The notes: a model not told the origin generated them from the sequence alone. A stretch of DNA of 64,000 nt from Flavobacteriia bacterium (GCA_016183815.1 JACPDW010000002.1:1-64000); one strand, 5' to 3'; shown: positions 17,207 to 26,107, counted from the stretch's first letter. Numbers and translations: made by a program.

Positions 17207-17398
17207 ATGAATAAAGGTATAGTAAAATTCTTTAATGAGTCCAAAGGTTTCGGATTTATTAAAGATGAGGATTCGAACAAAGAATATTTTGTTCACATTT
17301 CCGGCTTGGTAAACAAGGTTAGAGAAAATGATCAGGTAACTTTCGATCTTCAGGAAGGAAAAAAAGGGTTAAATGCAGTAAACGTGAAATTGTCTTAA
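17207..17398 (+). CDS. Cold-shock domain protein (CspA family)
   Basis: The 63-residue product is a single cold-shock domain, a small beta-barrel that binds single-stranded RNA and DNA. RNP1 is KGFGFIKDE (residues 14-22) and RNP2 is EYFVHIS (27-33). The length is normal for the family. It stands alone, with a terminator directly downstream and divergent from the secreted protein on its left. Confidence 0.95.
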   Translation: MNKGIVKFFNESKGFGFIKDEDSNKEYFVHISGLVNKVRENDQVTFDLQEGKKGLNAVNVKLS

Positions 17399-17429
17399 TG
17401 AACGAATATTAGTTTTAATTTACTTTTGC

Positions 17430-17461
17430 AAGGGGATGTCTGTTTAGATGTCCCTTTTTTC
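17430..17461 (+). terminator. Terminator of the cold-shock gene
   Basis: AAGGGGA (17430-17436) pairs with TCCCTTT (17451-17457), with one G-T pair, and a T-run follows. It is 31 bp after the stop codon. Confidence 0.7.
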
Positions 17462-17566
17462 GTTTAATATAGATCATTTTAATAGGGTCTGCTAAAATCA
17501 CTAAGCAAATGTGTAAACAAAATTATAGTTTGTAGCTACAAGCAAGGTTTTTATATTGTGAAGACA

Positions 17567-19303
17567 TTATACAGGAATATTACATTCAATTTCAGTTCCT
17601 TTTTCACTTGAATTAATTATGAATTTACCATTCATTTCTTCACATCTTCTTTTCATATTAAGTAGGCCATTACCAAAACGAATTTCTTTCAAATCAAACC
17701 CTCTTCCATTGTCTATAATGCTAATAACAAATCCATTAGAAGTTTTTAAAAACTCAATATGAATTAAATCAGCCATTGCATATTTTATAGTATTTTGTAT
17801 AAATTCTTGAATAATTCTATAAATATTTAATAATTGAATTCCTTTTAACGGAAGTTCTTTATGAACGTTTGAATGGACTTGGATTTGTAAATGTGGTGGG
17901 AGAATACTTCTTAACTCCGCCAATCTGGTTAATAAAACTTCCATATTTCCATCTTCATGATTCATAGCCCAAATCGTATCTCTCAAATCTTTCATAGTTT
18001 GTCTGCCAAAAGATGTTAAATCGTTTAATTTTTTAGTTTTATTTTCTTCATTTTGAGTATAATTTAAATTGTCTAATGAGCTTATGATAAAAGTAAGATG
18101 AGAACCAATATTATCGTGTAATTCTCGTGCTATTCTCATTTTCTCATCCATAAAATGTTTTTCTTTTTTTGCATTTTCTAATTCTTGACTCCATAAAATT
18201 TCATTGATTTTTCTTTTTCTTTTTAATCTTTGAAATCGAATTGCAAAATAGGAAATGATAATTATTAAAATCAAAAGAGTAAGTGTCAGCACTAAATATT
18301 TTTGTTTTGTAGCCAATTTACTTTCTTGTTCAGCCAATTCTCTTTTGGTTTTTTCTGTGTCATAACGAATTTCTAAATGAGCCATCTCATTTTTAACATT
18401 ACCATTTAACACACTGTCTTCCAAAGTTTTATTTATCTCAAAATAAAATAAAGCTTTTTCATAATTTTTTTTCTTTCTAAAAAGATTGGCTAAACGTTTA
18501 GAACAAAATCGCTCCAAAGCGTTGTATTTCCACCTTTTAGATAATTCATAAGAAAGCAAATAGTATTTTATTGCACTGTCTATTACTGGAATTTCATAAA
18601 ATATATCTGCTCGATAAGCATAATTGTCAGCAATACCTGAAGAGTCGGCATTTTTAAAACGATATACATCAGATTTTTTTAAGTAGTTAAAAGCCGTTTC
18701 AAACATTCTTTTTTTAGCATAAGATTCAGCTAATTTATTCAAACTAAAGGGAATGCCTATGCTGTCACTTTCTTTTTGTGCTAGTTTTAATGCTGTTTCA
18801 AAATAATAAATAGCACTGTCTAACTTTTCTTCTTTGATGGTTTCGCCATAATTATTATAAATTGGTGCCATTTCAATTGAAGGTACTTTATATTTTTTTC
18901 CATGTTCAATAGCTTTATGAAAATAAAAACACCCTTGTTTATAATCTATATAACGAATTCTATAACCAATATCGGCATAAATTCTAGCAATTTTTTTATG
19001 ATTTTTTAATTTTTCATAGAGTTTTAATGAAAGTAAATCAAATTGAATACTTGATTTATAATCTCCTAACAAAGCATCACATAGTGCTAAATTATAATAA
19101 GCATCAGCTTGACCTTTAAGATATTGTATTTTTTTTGACTTTTCTAATAAATCTACAAAAGTTTTTTTGCACTCAAGCAAATGATTAGAGATATAAATAT
19201 AATCAATCTGATTAATTGAATCAATTTCTTTTTTACTTTGAGAAAAGAAGGAGCTGTTGAAAAAATTAAACAGTACTAAAAATACCGTTAAAACTCGTTT
19301 CAA
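17567..19303 (-). CDS. TPR-containing sensor histidine kinase (HisKA_3/NarX type)
   Basis: The 578-residue product has a signal sequence (MKRVLTVFLVLFNFFNSSFF). A periplasmic TPR array follows (about 40-310), then one membrane helix (KYLVLTLTLLILIIIISYFAI) and a kinase core with phospho-acceptor His396 in ARELHDNIGSH. The HATPase domain has the N box NTIKYA, DNGRGFDL and GNGLLNMKRR. It lacks an adjacent response regulator. It is the last gene of a six-gene envelope operon, starting 4 bp after the LapA-like gene. A second kinase of the same design, also with its histidine at residue 396, lies at 46219-47958, next to two regulators, so the two are paralogues. Confidence 0.92.
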   Translation of the reverse strand: MKRVLTVFLVLFNFFNSSFFSQSKKEIDSINQIDYIYISNHLLECKKTFVDLLEKSKKIQYLKGQADAYYNLALCDALLGDYKSSIQFDLLSLKLYEKLKNHKKIARIYADIGYRIRYIDYKQGCFYFHKAIEHGKKYKVPSIEMAPIYNNYGETIKEEKLDSAIYYFETALKLAQKESDSIGIPFSLNKLAESYAKKRMFETAFNYLKKSDVYRFKNADSSGIADNYAYRADIFYEIPVIDSAIKYYLLSYELSKRWKYNALERFCSKRLANLFRKKKNYEKALFYFEINKTLEDSVLNGNVKNEMAHLEIRYDTEKTKRELAEQESKLATKQKYLVLTLTLLILIIIISYFAIRFQRLKRKRKINEILWSQELENAKKEKHFMDEKMRIARELHDNIGSHLTFIISSLDNLNYTQNEENKTKKLNDLTSFGRQTMKDLRDTIWAMNHEDGNMEVLLTRLAELRSILPPHLQIQVHSNVHKELPLKGIQLLNIYRIIQEFIQNTIKYAMADLIHIEFLKTSNGFVISIIDNGRGFDLKEIRFGNGLLNMKRRCEEMNGKFIINSSEKGTEIECNIPV

Positions 19304-19307
19304 AATT

Positions 19308-19583
19308 TTAATCTTTTTGGCTTAATTTGGTTTTTAATAAATCGATTTCCTTTAATAGTTTTCTGTGTTTTCGATAATCAAATAAAGTGGAAGAAAAATA
19401 ACCAGCGATAAGACAAATCACTATAAGTAAAATAATAGGGATTTCGATTTTAAAAAAGACAAAATTAACAACCGTAATATCCCAATTGATTAGAGTAAAA
19501 ATAATAATGTAAATTGCTACTATTATTGAGAAAATTAATTTAATTTTTTTCCATCTTGATAAACTCTGCCAATAATCATTCAT
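19308..19583 (-). CDS. LapA-domain (DUF1049) small inner-membrane protein
   Basis: The 91-residue product has two hydrophobic helices (KLIFSIIVAIYIIIFTLINW and IEIPIILLIVICLIAGYF) with the conserved NWDITVVNFVFFKIEIP between them. A short charged tail with coiled-coil character follows. This is the LapA/DUF1049 pattern; in enterobacteria LapA works with LapB in controlling lipopolysaccharide synthesis. Its place in an operon with an LptF/G permease and two glycosyltransferases fits an envelope role, although that is inference for this organism. Confidence 0.75.
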   Translation of the reverse strand: MNDYWQSLSRWKKIKLIFSIIVAIYIIIFTLINWDITVVNFVFFKIEIPIILLIVICLIAGYFSSTLFDYRKHRKLLKEIDLLKTKLSQKD

Positions 19584-19608
19584 ATTTAAAAAAGTTAATA
19601 AACCAAAA

Positions 19609-20823
19609 TTAGTGATAATTATTGTAAGATTGAATAGAATTTAAAATATTTTCTTTTAATGTCGAATTGATGATTTTCCAATCAAAATGATTTTTCACAA
19701 ATGTATGAGAATTTTGTGAAAGTTTTAAATACAGTTCCTTATCGTTTAACAACAAAATGATAGCATTTAACATTTCGTTCTTATTATCAGCAATATAAAT
19801 TTCATTTAAATGGGTTGCATTTATTGATTTGTTGGACATTGAAGTGCAAATACATGGAATTCCCATAGCCATTGCTTCAATGATTTTATTTTGCATACCA
19901 CTTCCAGAAAACATTGGAGCAATAAACAATTTTGAATTGGCATAGTAAGTTTTGATTTCTTTTACCCAACCTGTAATAACAAATGAAGGATTGTTTAATT
20001 TTATAATTTGTGGACTTGGATTTGTACCACAAATCACTGTTTTTAATCCCATTTTTTTTAGTTCAGGAAAAAGTTCTTTATAGATGAAAAGTGTTGCTTC
20101 AATATTTGGAAAATAACCCATATTACCTGTAAACAACAAATCAAATTCCTTTTCTATTATCTCATTTCGTTTTGTTAAAAATTTTTCATTTACACCATTT
20201 GCTAAAACCATAATCTTTTGTTTTTCTGGATACAAAAGATGTGAACGGTCTTCTTCAGAGATGATAAATTTATTTTCAAAATAATCTAATACATATTTCT
20301 CGTATTCTAATAAACGTTTGTATTCAACTCGTATAATCCATTTTATAAAAAATGAGGATGAACTTAATCTCCTTTTCATACCAAGAGACAAAGCGTCCAT
20401 AACATCTATACTTTTTGAACAATAATGATAATTTTTAACATATTCAGCACTTCTAATCAATTGACAAAAAATGTGATCAGGTTCGGTTTTTTTTAAAATT
20501 TCATCAATTCTTTTTTGTACGATAAATGAATAAAAATAGCTTACTTGAAACGGCAGAGATTTAAAAATATTAAAAAATAAACGGATAAAAATATTCGATT
20601 TTTTTAAATAAAAAACATGAATCTCTTTGCAAAATGTGTTTAACTCATTATACTCCTTTTCAGAAATTTTTACTTCACTAGTGCAGATTAAAATGAGATC
20701 AAAAAAAGCAGATAAATCTCTAATTTGAAAATATGCTCTTAATTTATCTCCTTTGTCTATGGGAAAAGGGAAACGTGATGAAATAAAAACGACTTTCGGT
20801 CTATAGTTTGGAGAGAAATTCAC
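19609..20823 (-). CDS. Group 4 glycosyltransferase
   Basis: The 404-residue product is a GT-B fold transferase. The N-terminal half starts with VFISSRFPFPIDKGDKLRAY. The C-terminal half has the nucleotide-sugar-binding pattern FTGNMGYFPNIEA, then APMFSGSGMQNKIIEAMAMGIPCICTS, where the Glu of the E-A motif contacts the donor. It acts at the cytoplasmic face of the inner membrane, probably on an exopolysaccharide or O-antigen-like glycan; donor and acceptor are unknown. Its start overlaps the end of the preceding glycosyltransferase by 23 bp, so the two are translated together. Confidence 0.9.
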   Translation of the reverse strand: MNFSPNYRPKVVFISSRFPFPIDKGDKLRAYFQIRDLSAFFDLILICTSEVKISEKEYNELNTFCKEIHVFYLKKSNIFIRLFFNIFKSLPFQVSYFYSFIVQKRIDEILKKTEPDHIFCQLIRSAEYVKNYHYCSKSIDVMDALSLGMKRRLSSSSFFIKWIIRVEYKRLLEYEKYVLDYFENKFIISEEDRSHLLYPEKQKIMVLANGVNEKFLTKRNEIIEKEFDLLFTGNMGYFPNIEATLFIYKELFPELKKMGLKTVICGTNPSPQIIKLNNPSFVITGWVKEIKTYYANSKLFIAPMFSGSGMQNKIIEAMAMGIPCICTSMSNKSINATHLNEIYIADNKNEMLNAIILLLNDKELYLKLSQNSHTFVKNHFDWKIINSTLKENILNSIQSYNNYH

Positions 20824-21988
20824 TTAGTTTAGAGGTAATTTTATTTCTTGAATAATGTTCTTCTATGAATAATTTAGCGTTTTCACCAAGTTTTAATTTA
20901 AAATCTTGATTGTTAATACAATTTTTCATCTGAAGTATGATTTCTTCTGACATATTACCGCCAAGATATTCCTTTTTAGAAGTAACTAAAATTCCTTCTT
21001 TTGCTTTATCGGTGGCAATGATTGGAATTCCAGCACTAAGTGCTTCCAAAATTTTAATGCGAACACCCGAACCTGTTTTTAAAGGAACAAGTAAAGTGCC
21101 ATGTTTACTCATAAAATGATATACATCTTCAACTCTGCCATGAATTATTAAATTTTGGTTTCCCATTCTTTTCATACTTGAGGACATATTAGATCCAGCA
21201 ATATGAATTTTTATATCAGGGTACATTTTTTTTATTTTAGGTAAAATCCCATAAGCAATCCAATTGACTGCTTCAATATTTGGTTTCCAGTTCATTGAGC
21301 CAATAAAACAAAAATCATTGGTAGAATAATCTACCTCGTATTGTTTTTTAACGTCCATAAAAACAGGAAAAGCAATCATTCGGGTTTTAATCCCCCTTCT
21401 TCTAAAAAAATCCCTGTCATTTTCCGTAATACAGAGAATCCCATCGACTTGATTTAAAACACTTAACTCAAATTTTTTTAATTGATTTGAAATTTTATTG
21501 AAGTAATATTTTTTAAAAAATGATTTTTCTTTTTTAGCAGATTGTTTCCACAAACGGTATTCGACATTGTGGGTTCGTACAATAATTTTTGCATCGGAAT
21601 TTTTTCTGATAATTGGCAAATAAAGCAAAAGAAAAATACTCTCAACAATAATAAAATCAAAATAATTATCTTTCAATAAATCGATAAGTTTATTTTCAAG
21701 TTCAGTGCTTCTAAACCTTGTAAGGTTATATGCTTCACCTTTTATGAAAGATTTCAACCCGTCGAAGAAATTTATTTTAGTATCAATATGAACGGCTTCG
21801 GGTTCTATTAATTCTATTTTTTTCTCGGGGAAATGTTCTATTAAAAATGGATGTTTGTGTGTGCAAATTGTTAGGTTTTTAACTTCAGCTTCTAAATCCA
21901 ATAAATTAAGGAGTAAGTGATGACTAGCTAATCTTCCTCCGTCTAAAATTGGGAAATAAGGTTTGTTAGTAAAATGAAGTACTTTCAT
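20801..21988 (-). CDS. Group 4 glycosyltransferase
   Basis: The 395-residue product is a second GT-B transferase. It starts MKVLHFTNKPYFPILDGGRL, with the donor-binding region FIGSMNWKPNIEAVNW and VPLKTGSGVRIKILEALSAG. It resembles the downstream transferase and is probably an old duplicate. The start overlaps the stop of the LptF/G gene by 4 bp, and the end overlaps the next transferase by 23 bp. Substrates cannot be told from the sequence. Confidence 0.9.
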   Translation of the reverse strand: MKVLHFTNKPYFPILDGGRLASHHLLLNLLDLEAEVKNLTICTHKHPFLIEHFPEKKIELIEPEAVHIDTKINFFDGLKSFIKGEAYNLTRFRSTELENKLIDLLKDNYFDFIIVESIFLLLYLPIIRKNSDAKIIVRTHNVEYRLWKQSAKKEKSFFKKYYFNKISNQLKKFELSVLNQVDGILCITENDRDFFRRRGIKTRMIAFPVFMDVKKQYEVDYSTNDFCFIGSMNWKPNIEAVNWIAYGILPKIKKMYPDIKIHIAGSNMSSSMKRMGNQNLIIHGRVEDVYHFMSKHGTLLVPLKTGSGVRIKILEALSAGIPIIATDKAKEGILVTSKKEYLGGNMSEEIILQMKNCINNQDFKLKLGENAKLFIEEHYSRNKITSKLSEFLSKL

Positions 21989-23397
21989 TCTTTATTTTTT
22001 TTAAACTTATACGTAAAGTTAATTAATTTACGGTCAAGAGAAGCATTTCTCATCAACCAAAAAGCAATTGGAAGTAAAACCAAAGTAGCCAACCAAATAC
22101 CAAAAAATGGAGTAAATACTTCAGCTTGTGCTAAATTTAAGCCAACTTCAGTGATTACATAATAAACCAAAAACAATAATGCTGCAATTACCACTGGAGC
22201 ACCAAATCCTCCTTTTTTTACGATTGCTCCAAGTGGAGCACCGACAAAGAACAATACAAAAACAGCAAATGAAAGCGAAAACTTTTTGTTAATCTCAATA
22301 TAAAATTTATTTAAACTGCCGTTTTTAATTTTTATAAATTCCTTATCAACGTCGATGTTTTGATTTTTCCTCCTTATTCTACTTATATTATGTTGGTAAG
22401 CTATGAGTTTGTCTTTTTCAGACATTTGATCTACAGTAATAACTTTTTTAGTTTTTTTTCGATTTGATGTATTTTTAAAATTGATACTTTTATTTAAGAA
22501 AAGAGCGTGTTCATTTTTTAACCTTTTAATATAAGTTTCTCTATATTTCAATGCTTGGTTTTTAATTGAATCAAGAGCATTTGTCAATTGTAAAATATTC
22601 CACATCTCAAATTCATTTTTAAACAAACTTTCGTCAGACCTAGACATTTTGAAACCACTGATGTCAATTTTATAACTCGCTTCTTGAAATGAGCTTTTTC
22701 TTCCAGAAAAATAACCTTTATTTACACTGTTTTGGTACAAATTATTAGCATTCATTTCTTCTAAAACAAAGCCGTTACTCAATTTAAAAAACAAACTAGC
22801 GTCGTCATTAGATTTATATACCTCACCTTTTTCTGCTTTGATTGTTTTGATTAATTCTGGATTTGAATGATCATGAATAACGATGTCTTTAAATTCTTTT
22901 TCATTCCCTTCTCTAATTTTAATTGCATAACCCTCTAAAGCAGTGCTATATGTACCAGGTTTTACAATTGAAGCAATTTTTGTTCCTTGAATGTCGTAAA
23001 TCAAAGTTCGCCATTTCATTGTAGCAACAGGAATAACAAAATTGGCAAATAAAAAAGTGAAAATACTTATTACAATTACAACATAAGTTAGTGGCTTTAA
23101 AATTTTAAACAAAGACAAACCCGCTGATTTTAATGCGGTTAATTCGTTGTTTTCAGCCATATTCCCCATGGTCATAATTGAAGAAAGAAGCATGGCTAAA
23201 GGTAGAGCAAGAGGAATTAATGTTGCGGATGCGTAAAAAAACAATTCCAATATCACCCCAAAACCCAAACCTTTTCCTATCAAATCATCAATGTATTTCC
23301 ATAGAAATTGCATAATAAGCATAAACATTGAAATGCAAAAGGTAATAAAAAAAGGTCCAATAAAGGATTTAATACTAAAGTAATAGAGCTTTTTCAT
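21985..23397 (-). CDS. LptF/LptG family LPS export permease
   Basis: The 470-residue product is a YjgP/YjgQ-type permease, part of the LptB2FG transporter that extracts lipopolysaccharide from the inner membrane. It has three N-terminal membrane helices (starting YYFSIKSFIGPFFITFCISM), a conserved LPLAMLLSSIMTMG segment, a large periplasmic jellyroll insert (about 120-360) and three C-terminal helices (FAVFVLFFVGAPLGAIVKKG). The insert is longer than in Escherichia coli, as is usual in Bacteroidota. The gene overlaps the first glycosyltransferase by 4 bp. Confidence 0.92.
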   Translation of the reverse strand: MKKLYYFSIKSFIGPFFITFCISMFMLIMQFLWKYIDDLIGKGLGFGVILELFFYASATLIPLALPLAMLLSSIMTMGNMAENNELTALKSAGLSLFKILKPLTYVVIVISIFTFLFANFVIPVATMKWRTLIYDIQGTKIASIVKPGTYSTALEGYAIKIREGNEKEFKDIVIHDHSNPELIKTIKAEKGEVYKSNDDASLFFKLSNGFVLEEMNANNLYQNSVNKGYFSGRKSSFQEASYKIDISGFKMSRSDESLFKNEFEMWNILQLTNALDSIKNQALKYRETYIKRLKNEHALFLNKSINFKNTSNRKKTKKVITVDQMSEKDKLIAYQHNISRIRRKNQNIDVDKEFIKIKNGSLNKFYIEINKKFSLSFAVFVLFFVGAPLGAIVKKGGFGAPVVIAALLFLVYYVITEVGLNLAQAEVFTPFFGIWLATLVLLPIAFWLMRNASLDRKLINFTYKFKKNKE

Positions 23398-23434
23398 TTT
23401 TACTCCTTCAATAGAATGTTTTGGTATATTGAGT

Positions 23435-23824
23435 TTATGTTCCCAATACTTTTTTTAAATCATTAACTGAAGCTTCCCAAAGCATTTCAACTTCTTCAAA
23501 ATCTTCTTCATCAGCATAGTCCACAATTTTTAATATCACAGAATTGGTTAAATCATCAATAGTATAGGAAATTTCAAAAAAGGTATCTAAACCTTCTTCT
23601 TTATCTTTGAGCCATTGCCAACGTATATGAGAACCCAGTTTTTGTGAAAGTAAGACCGCTTCTTCATCACTGCCATCCCAATGAAAAATATAATTATCTT
23701 GCTTTACATCAACATTCTCTGCGAACCATTCAGATAATCCACTAGGGGTGAATATCATATTTTCAAACACTTTTAAAGATGTTTTTAATAAATATTCTTG
23801 TTCAATTCTCTTTTTATTACTCAT
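23435..23824 (-). CDS. START-like (SRPBCC fold) domain protein
   Basis: The 129-residue product starts MSNKKRIEQEYLLKTSLKVF. I chose the ATG at 23822-23824 because this is the family N-terminus and because the longer frame (to 23893) would run into the divergent gene. Markers are TPSGLSEWFAENV and the acidic DYADEEDFEEVEMLWEASV. It belongs to the small START-like family that is conserved next to LptF/G permeases in Bacteroidota. The ligand is unknown. It is the first gene of the envelope operon, 37 bp from the permease gene. Confidence 0.85.
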   Translation of the reverse strand: MSNKKRIEQEYLLKTSLKVFENMIFTPSGLSEWFAENVDVKQDNYIFHWDGSDEEAVLLSQKLGSHIRWQWLKDKEEGLDTFFEISYTIDDLTNSVILKIVDYADEEDFEEVEMLWEASVNDLKKVLGT

Positions 23825-23840
23825 ATCTCTACACAATTTG

Positions 23841-23848
23841 TAACTTTG
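23841..23848 (+). promoter_or_regulatory. -7 box of the methyltransferase gene
   Basis: TAACTTTG matches the Bacteroidota -7 consensus TAnnTTTG and lies 38 bp before the ATG at 23887, in the 62-bp divergent spacer. No convincing -33 element is visible. Confidence 0.45.
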
Positions 23849-23886
23849 TCTCCAAAAAAAACGGAAATTTAATAATTCTTTTTGGA

Positions 23887-24636
23887 ATGGCACTAATTCA
23901 CTCTTTAGAAAAAAACGGAAATTTTTTATTTAAATATAGAGGTCAATTTCCAATTATACTATTTATACTATCTATACCTGTAATCTTATTTACTGATTAT
24001 TCCTCTTTTTTAAAAATTTCAACTAACGAATTTACCCTCTTAATTATTTCTATTATTCTATCCACTTTTGGGCAAATCATTAGAAGTATTGCCATAGGAA
24101 CAAGCAATAAATATACCTCAGGAAGGAATACTCAAAAACAAGAAGCAGCCGCACTTAATAAAAAAGGAATTTATTCTGTAGTCAGACATCCTTTGTATTT
24201 AGGAAATTTTTTTATGTGGTTAGGAATTGTTGTTTATACGTATAATATTTTTTTTATTCTAATTTTTTGTTTGCTTTTCTGGGTTTATTATGAAAGAATT
24301 ATGTTTGCTGAAGAACGTTTTTTAGAAAATAAATTTGGAGATGAATATTTAACTTGGTCTTTAAAAGTACCTGCATTTTTACCTTCATTTAAAAATTATA
24401 TACCCTCAGACATTCCTTTTTCTCTTAAAACAAATTTGAGAAGAGAATATTCAGGTGTTTCAGCAGTTGCACTTTCCTTTGTTTTTGTGGATTATTTTAG
24501 AATGTTGTTTCATGAAGACAGCTATATTCCAACAATTCAACAAGGAGTTAGCTTAATTATTGGAATACTTTTCTCTTTAATTTTAAGAAGTTTTAAGCAT
24601 TATACTTCGTTATTAAATGAAGAAGATCGTTCTTGA
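23887..24636 (+). CDS. Isoprenylcysteine carboxyl methyltransferase-like membrane protein
   Basis: The 249-residue product has about five membrane helices and the ICMT/PEMT signature GIYSVVRHPLYLGNFFMWLG followed by YYERIMFAEERFLENKFGDEY. The RHP and the E-E pair bind S-adenosylmethionine and the acceptor in this family. Substrate is unknown: it may be a lipid or an amine. I start it at 23887 because an earlier in-frame ATG (23779) lies inside the divergent gene. Confidence 0.8.
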   Translation: MALIHSLEKNGNFLFKYRGQFPIILFILSIPVILFTDYSSFLKISTNEFTLLIISIILSTFGQIIRSIAIGTSNKYTSGRNTQKQEAAALNKKGIYSVVRHPLYLGNFFMWLGIVVYTYNIFFILIFCLLFWVYYERIMFAEERFLENKFGDEYLTWSLKVPAFLPSFKNYIPSDIPFSLKTNLRREYSGVSAVALSFVFVDYFRMLFHEDSYIPTIQQGVSLIIGILFSLILRSFKHYTSLLNEEDRS

Positions 24637-24746
24637 TTTTTTAACTCTCTAAGTAGAAAGTCTTCTTTATTTATAAGCTACTTTATTAAAAATTAACTAT
24701 TTTTCAATAAATTACAAAGAATTAGTGTTTATTTGAAAAAAAGCAC

Positions 24747-24754
24747 TATCTTTG
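24747..24754 (+). promoter_or_regulatory. -7 box of the rpsF operon
   Basis: TATCTTTG, followed by CACCCTTAAA, lies 27 bp before the rpsF ATG. The same TAT-N-TTTGCACCCTTAAA string precedes tRNA-Met at 25973, so the two growth-linked transcripts share promoter and start-site sequence. Confidence 0.6.
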
Positions 24755-24781
24755 CACCCTTAAATTTTTAAAATAATAATT

Positions 24782-25144
24782 ATGAATTGTTACGAAACTG
24801 TTTTCATTTTAACTCCCGTTTTGTCTGATGACCAGGCAAAGGAAGCAGTGCACAAATTCGAGAGTGACATTCAGTCATTTGGTGGAAAAATACGGCACAG
24901 CGAACGATGGGGTCTTAAAAAACTCGCTTATCCTATTCAGAAAAAAACAACAGGTTTTTATTACCTGATTGAATTTGAAGGAGAAGGTACTATTATCAAC
25001 GATTTAGAAATTTCATTTAAACGTGACGAACGTGTGATGAGATTTTTAACCATTAAAATGGATGAAGATCATCAAGCGTATGCTGAAAAACGCAGAGCTA
25101 AAATTGCTGAAGGTAAAGCCAACACTAAAGTAGAAATTAATTAA
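24782..25144 (+). CDS. rpsF: 30S ribosomal protein S6
   Basis: The 120-residue product starts MNCYETVFILTPVLSDDQ and has the S6 core RHSERWGLKKLAYPIQKKTTG. It binds 16S rRNA together with S18, whose gene follows 22 bp later. The order rpsF-rpsR-rplI is the usual one in Bacteroidota. Confidence 0.97.
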   Translation: MNCYETVFILTPVLSDDQAKEAVHKFESDIQSFGGKIRHSERWGLKKLAYPIQKKTTGFYYLIEFEGEGTIINDLEISFKRDERVMRFLTIKMDEDHQAYAEKRRAKIAEGKANTKVEIN

Positions 25145-25166
25145 TTATCTTTAAAAAAATAAAAAT

Positions 25167-25430
25167 ATGTCACAAAACGATATAAGATATCTTACACCTA
25201 TTAACATTGATATCAAAAAAAGTAAATATTGCCGTTTCAAAAAAAGCGGAATTAAATTTATCGATTATAAAGATCCAGATTATTTATTGAAACTGATAAA
25301 CGAACAAGGTAAAATTTTACCTAGACGAATCACTGGTACATCAGCTAAATATCAAAAAAGAGTTAACCAAGCTGTTAAAAGAGCAAGACACTTAGCTATA
25401 TTACCGTTTGTTGGTGATATGTTGAAATAA
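25167..25430 (+). CDS. rpsR: 30S ribosomal protein S18
   Basis: The 87-residue product has the S18 core [38 protein letters not shown] and a C-terminal [10 protein letters not shown]. It is the partner of S6 on the small-subunit platform. The gene sits between rpsF and rplI with spacings of 22 and 16 bp. Confidence 0.97.
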   Translation: MSQNDIRYLTPINIDIKKSKYCRFKKSGIKFIDYKDPDYLLKLINEQGKILPRRITGTSAKYQKRVNQAVKRARHLAILPFVGDMLK

Positions 25431-25446
25431 TTTAAACACAGTAGAA

Positions 25447-25893
25447 ATGGAAGTAATTTTAGTAAAAAACGTTGATAAATTAGGATATAAAGACGAAACT
25501 GTAAAAGTTAAAAACGGTTATGGTAGAAATTTTTTAATCCCACAAGGTTATGCAGTATTAGCCACTCCCTCAGCCAAAAAGGCACATTCAGAGGTGATGA
25601 AACAAAAAGCACATAAAGAAAATAAATTAGTAGCCGAAGCACAAGAAATTGCTGCTAAATTACTTGAAACAGTAGTGAAAATCGCTACTAAAGTGGGTGA
25701 AAATGGAAAAATATTTGGTTCAGTAAACACTGTTCAATTGGCTGAAGCTTTAAGAAATTCAGGATTTGATATCGATAGAAAATCCTTAAAAATTAAAGAC
25801 GAACCTATTAAAGAAATTGGTACTTACGACGCTGAAGCAAATTTATTCAAAGGTGTAAAACAAGTATTTAAATTTGAAGTGCTTGGAGAATAA
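25447..25893 (+). CDS. rplI: 50S ribosomal protein L9
   Basis: The 148-residue product has the L9 N-domain (MEVILVKNVDKLGYKDETV, GYGRNFLIPQGYA), the long connecting helix and a C-domain with GKIFGSVNTVQLAEAL. The last gene of the operon, it is followed by a terminator. Confidence 0.97.
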   Translation: MEVILVKNVDKLGYKDETVKVKNGYGRNFLIPQGYAVLATPSAKKAHSEVMKQKAHKENKLVAEAQEIAAKLLETVVKIATKVGENGKIFGSVNTVQLAEALRNSGFDIDRKSLKIKDEPIKEIGTYDAEANLFKGVKQVFKFEVLGE

Positions 25894-25913
25894 ATCACTG
25901 TTTTTAAACATTG

Positions 25914-25942
25914 AAAAGCTGTTAAATTAACAGCTTTTTTTA
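25914..25942 (+). terminator. Terminator of the rpsF-rpsR-rplI operon
   Basis: AAAAGCTGTT (25914-25923) pairs with AACAGCTTTT (25929-25938), with a 5-nt loop and a T-run after it. It is 21 bp after the rplI stop. Confidence 0.85.
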
Positions 25943-25972
25943 TTTTCTTTTTTCTAAAATAAATAAAAATAC

Positions 25973-25980
25973 TATATTTG
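25973..25980 (+). promoter_or_regulatory. -7 box of tRNA-Met
   Basis: TATATTTG followed by CACCCTTAAA lies 20 bp before the tRNA 5' end and matches the rpsF promoter region nearly base for base. Confidence 0.6.
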
Positions 25981-25999
25981 CACCCTTAAAAATAACCAT

Positions 26000-26073
26000 G
26001 GCGAGATAGCTCAGATGGTTAGAGCGCAGGATTCATAACCCTGAGGTCCCGGGTTCAACTCCCGGTCTCGCTA
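26000..26073 (+). tRNA. tRNA-Met (anticodon CAT)
   Basis: The 74-nt gene has acceptor GGCGAGA pairing with TCTCGCT (one G-T pair), D arm GCTC/GAGC, an anticodon loop with CAT, and T arm CCGGG/CCCGG around TTCAACT. The anticodon stem lacks the three G-C pairs of an initiator tRNA, so it is an elongator Met tRNA, or possibly the Ile2 isoacceptor whose CAT is modified to lysidine. Confidence 0.9.
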
Positions 26074-26077
26074 CAAC

Positions 26078-26107
26078 AAAGGAATGTGTTTAACATTCCT
26101 TTTTTTG
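26078..26107 (+). terminator. Terminator of tRNA-Met
   Basis: AAAGGAATGT (26078-26087) pairs with ACATTCCTTT (26093-26102), followed by T. The 26108-26362 stretch after it is AT-rich and holds no gene that I can see. Confidence 0.85.
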
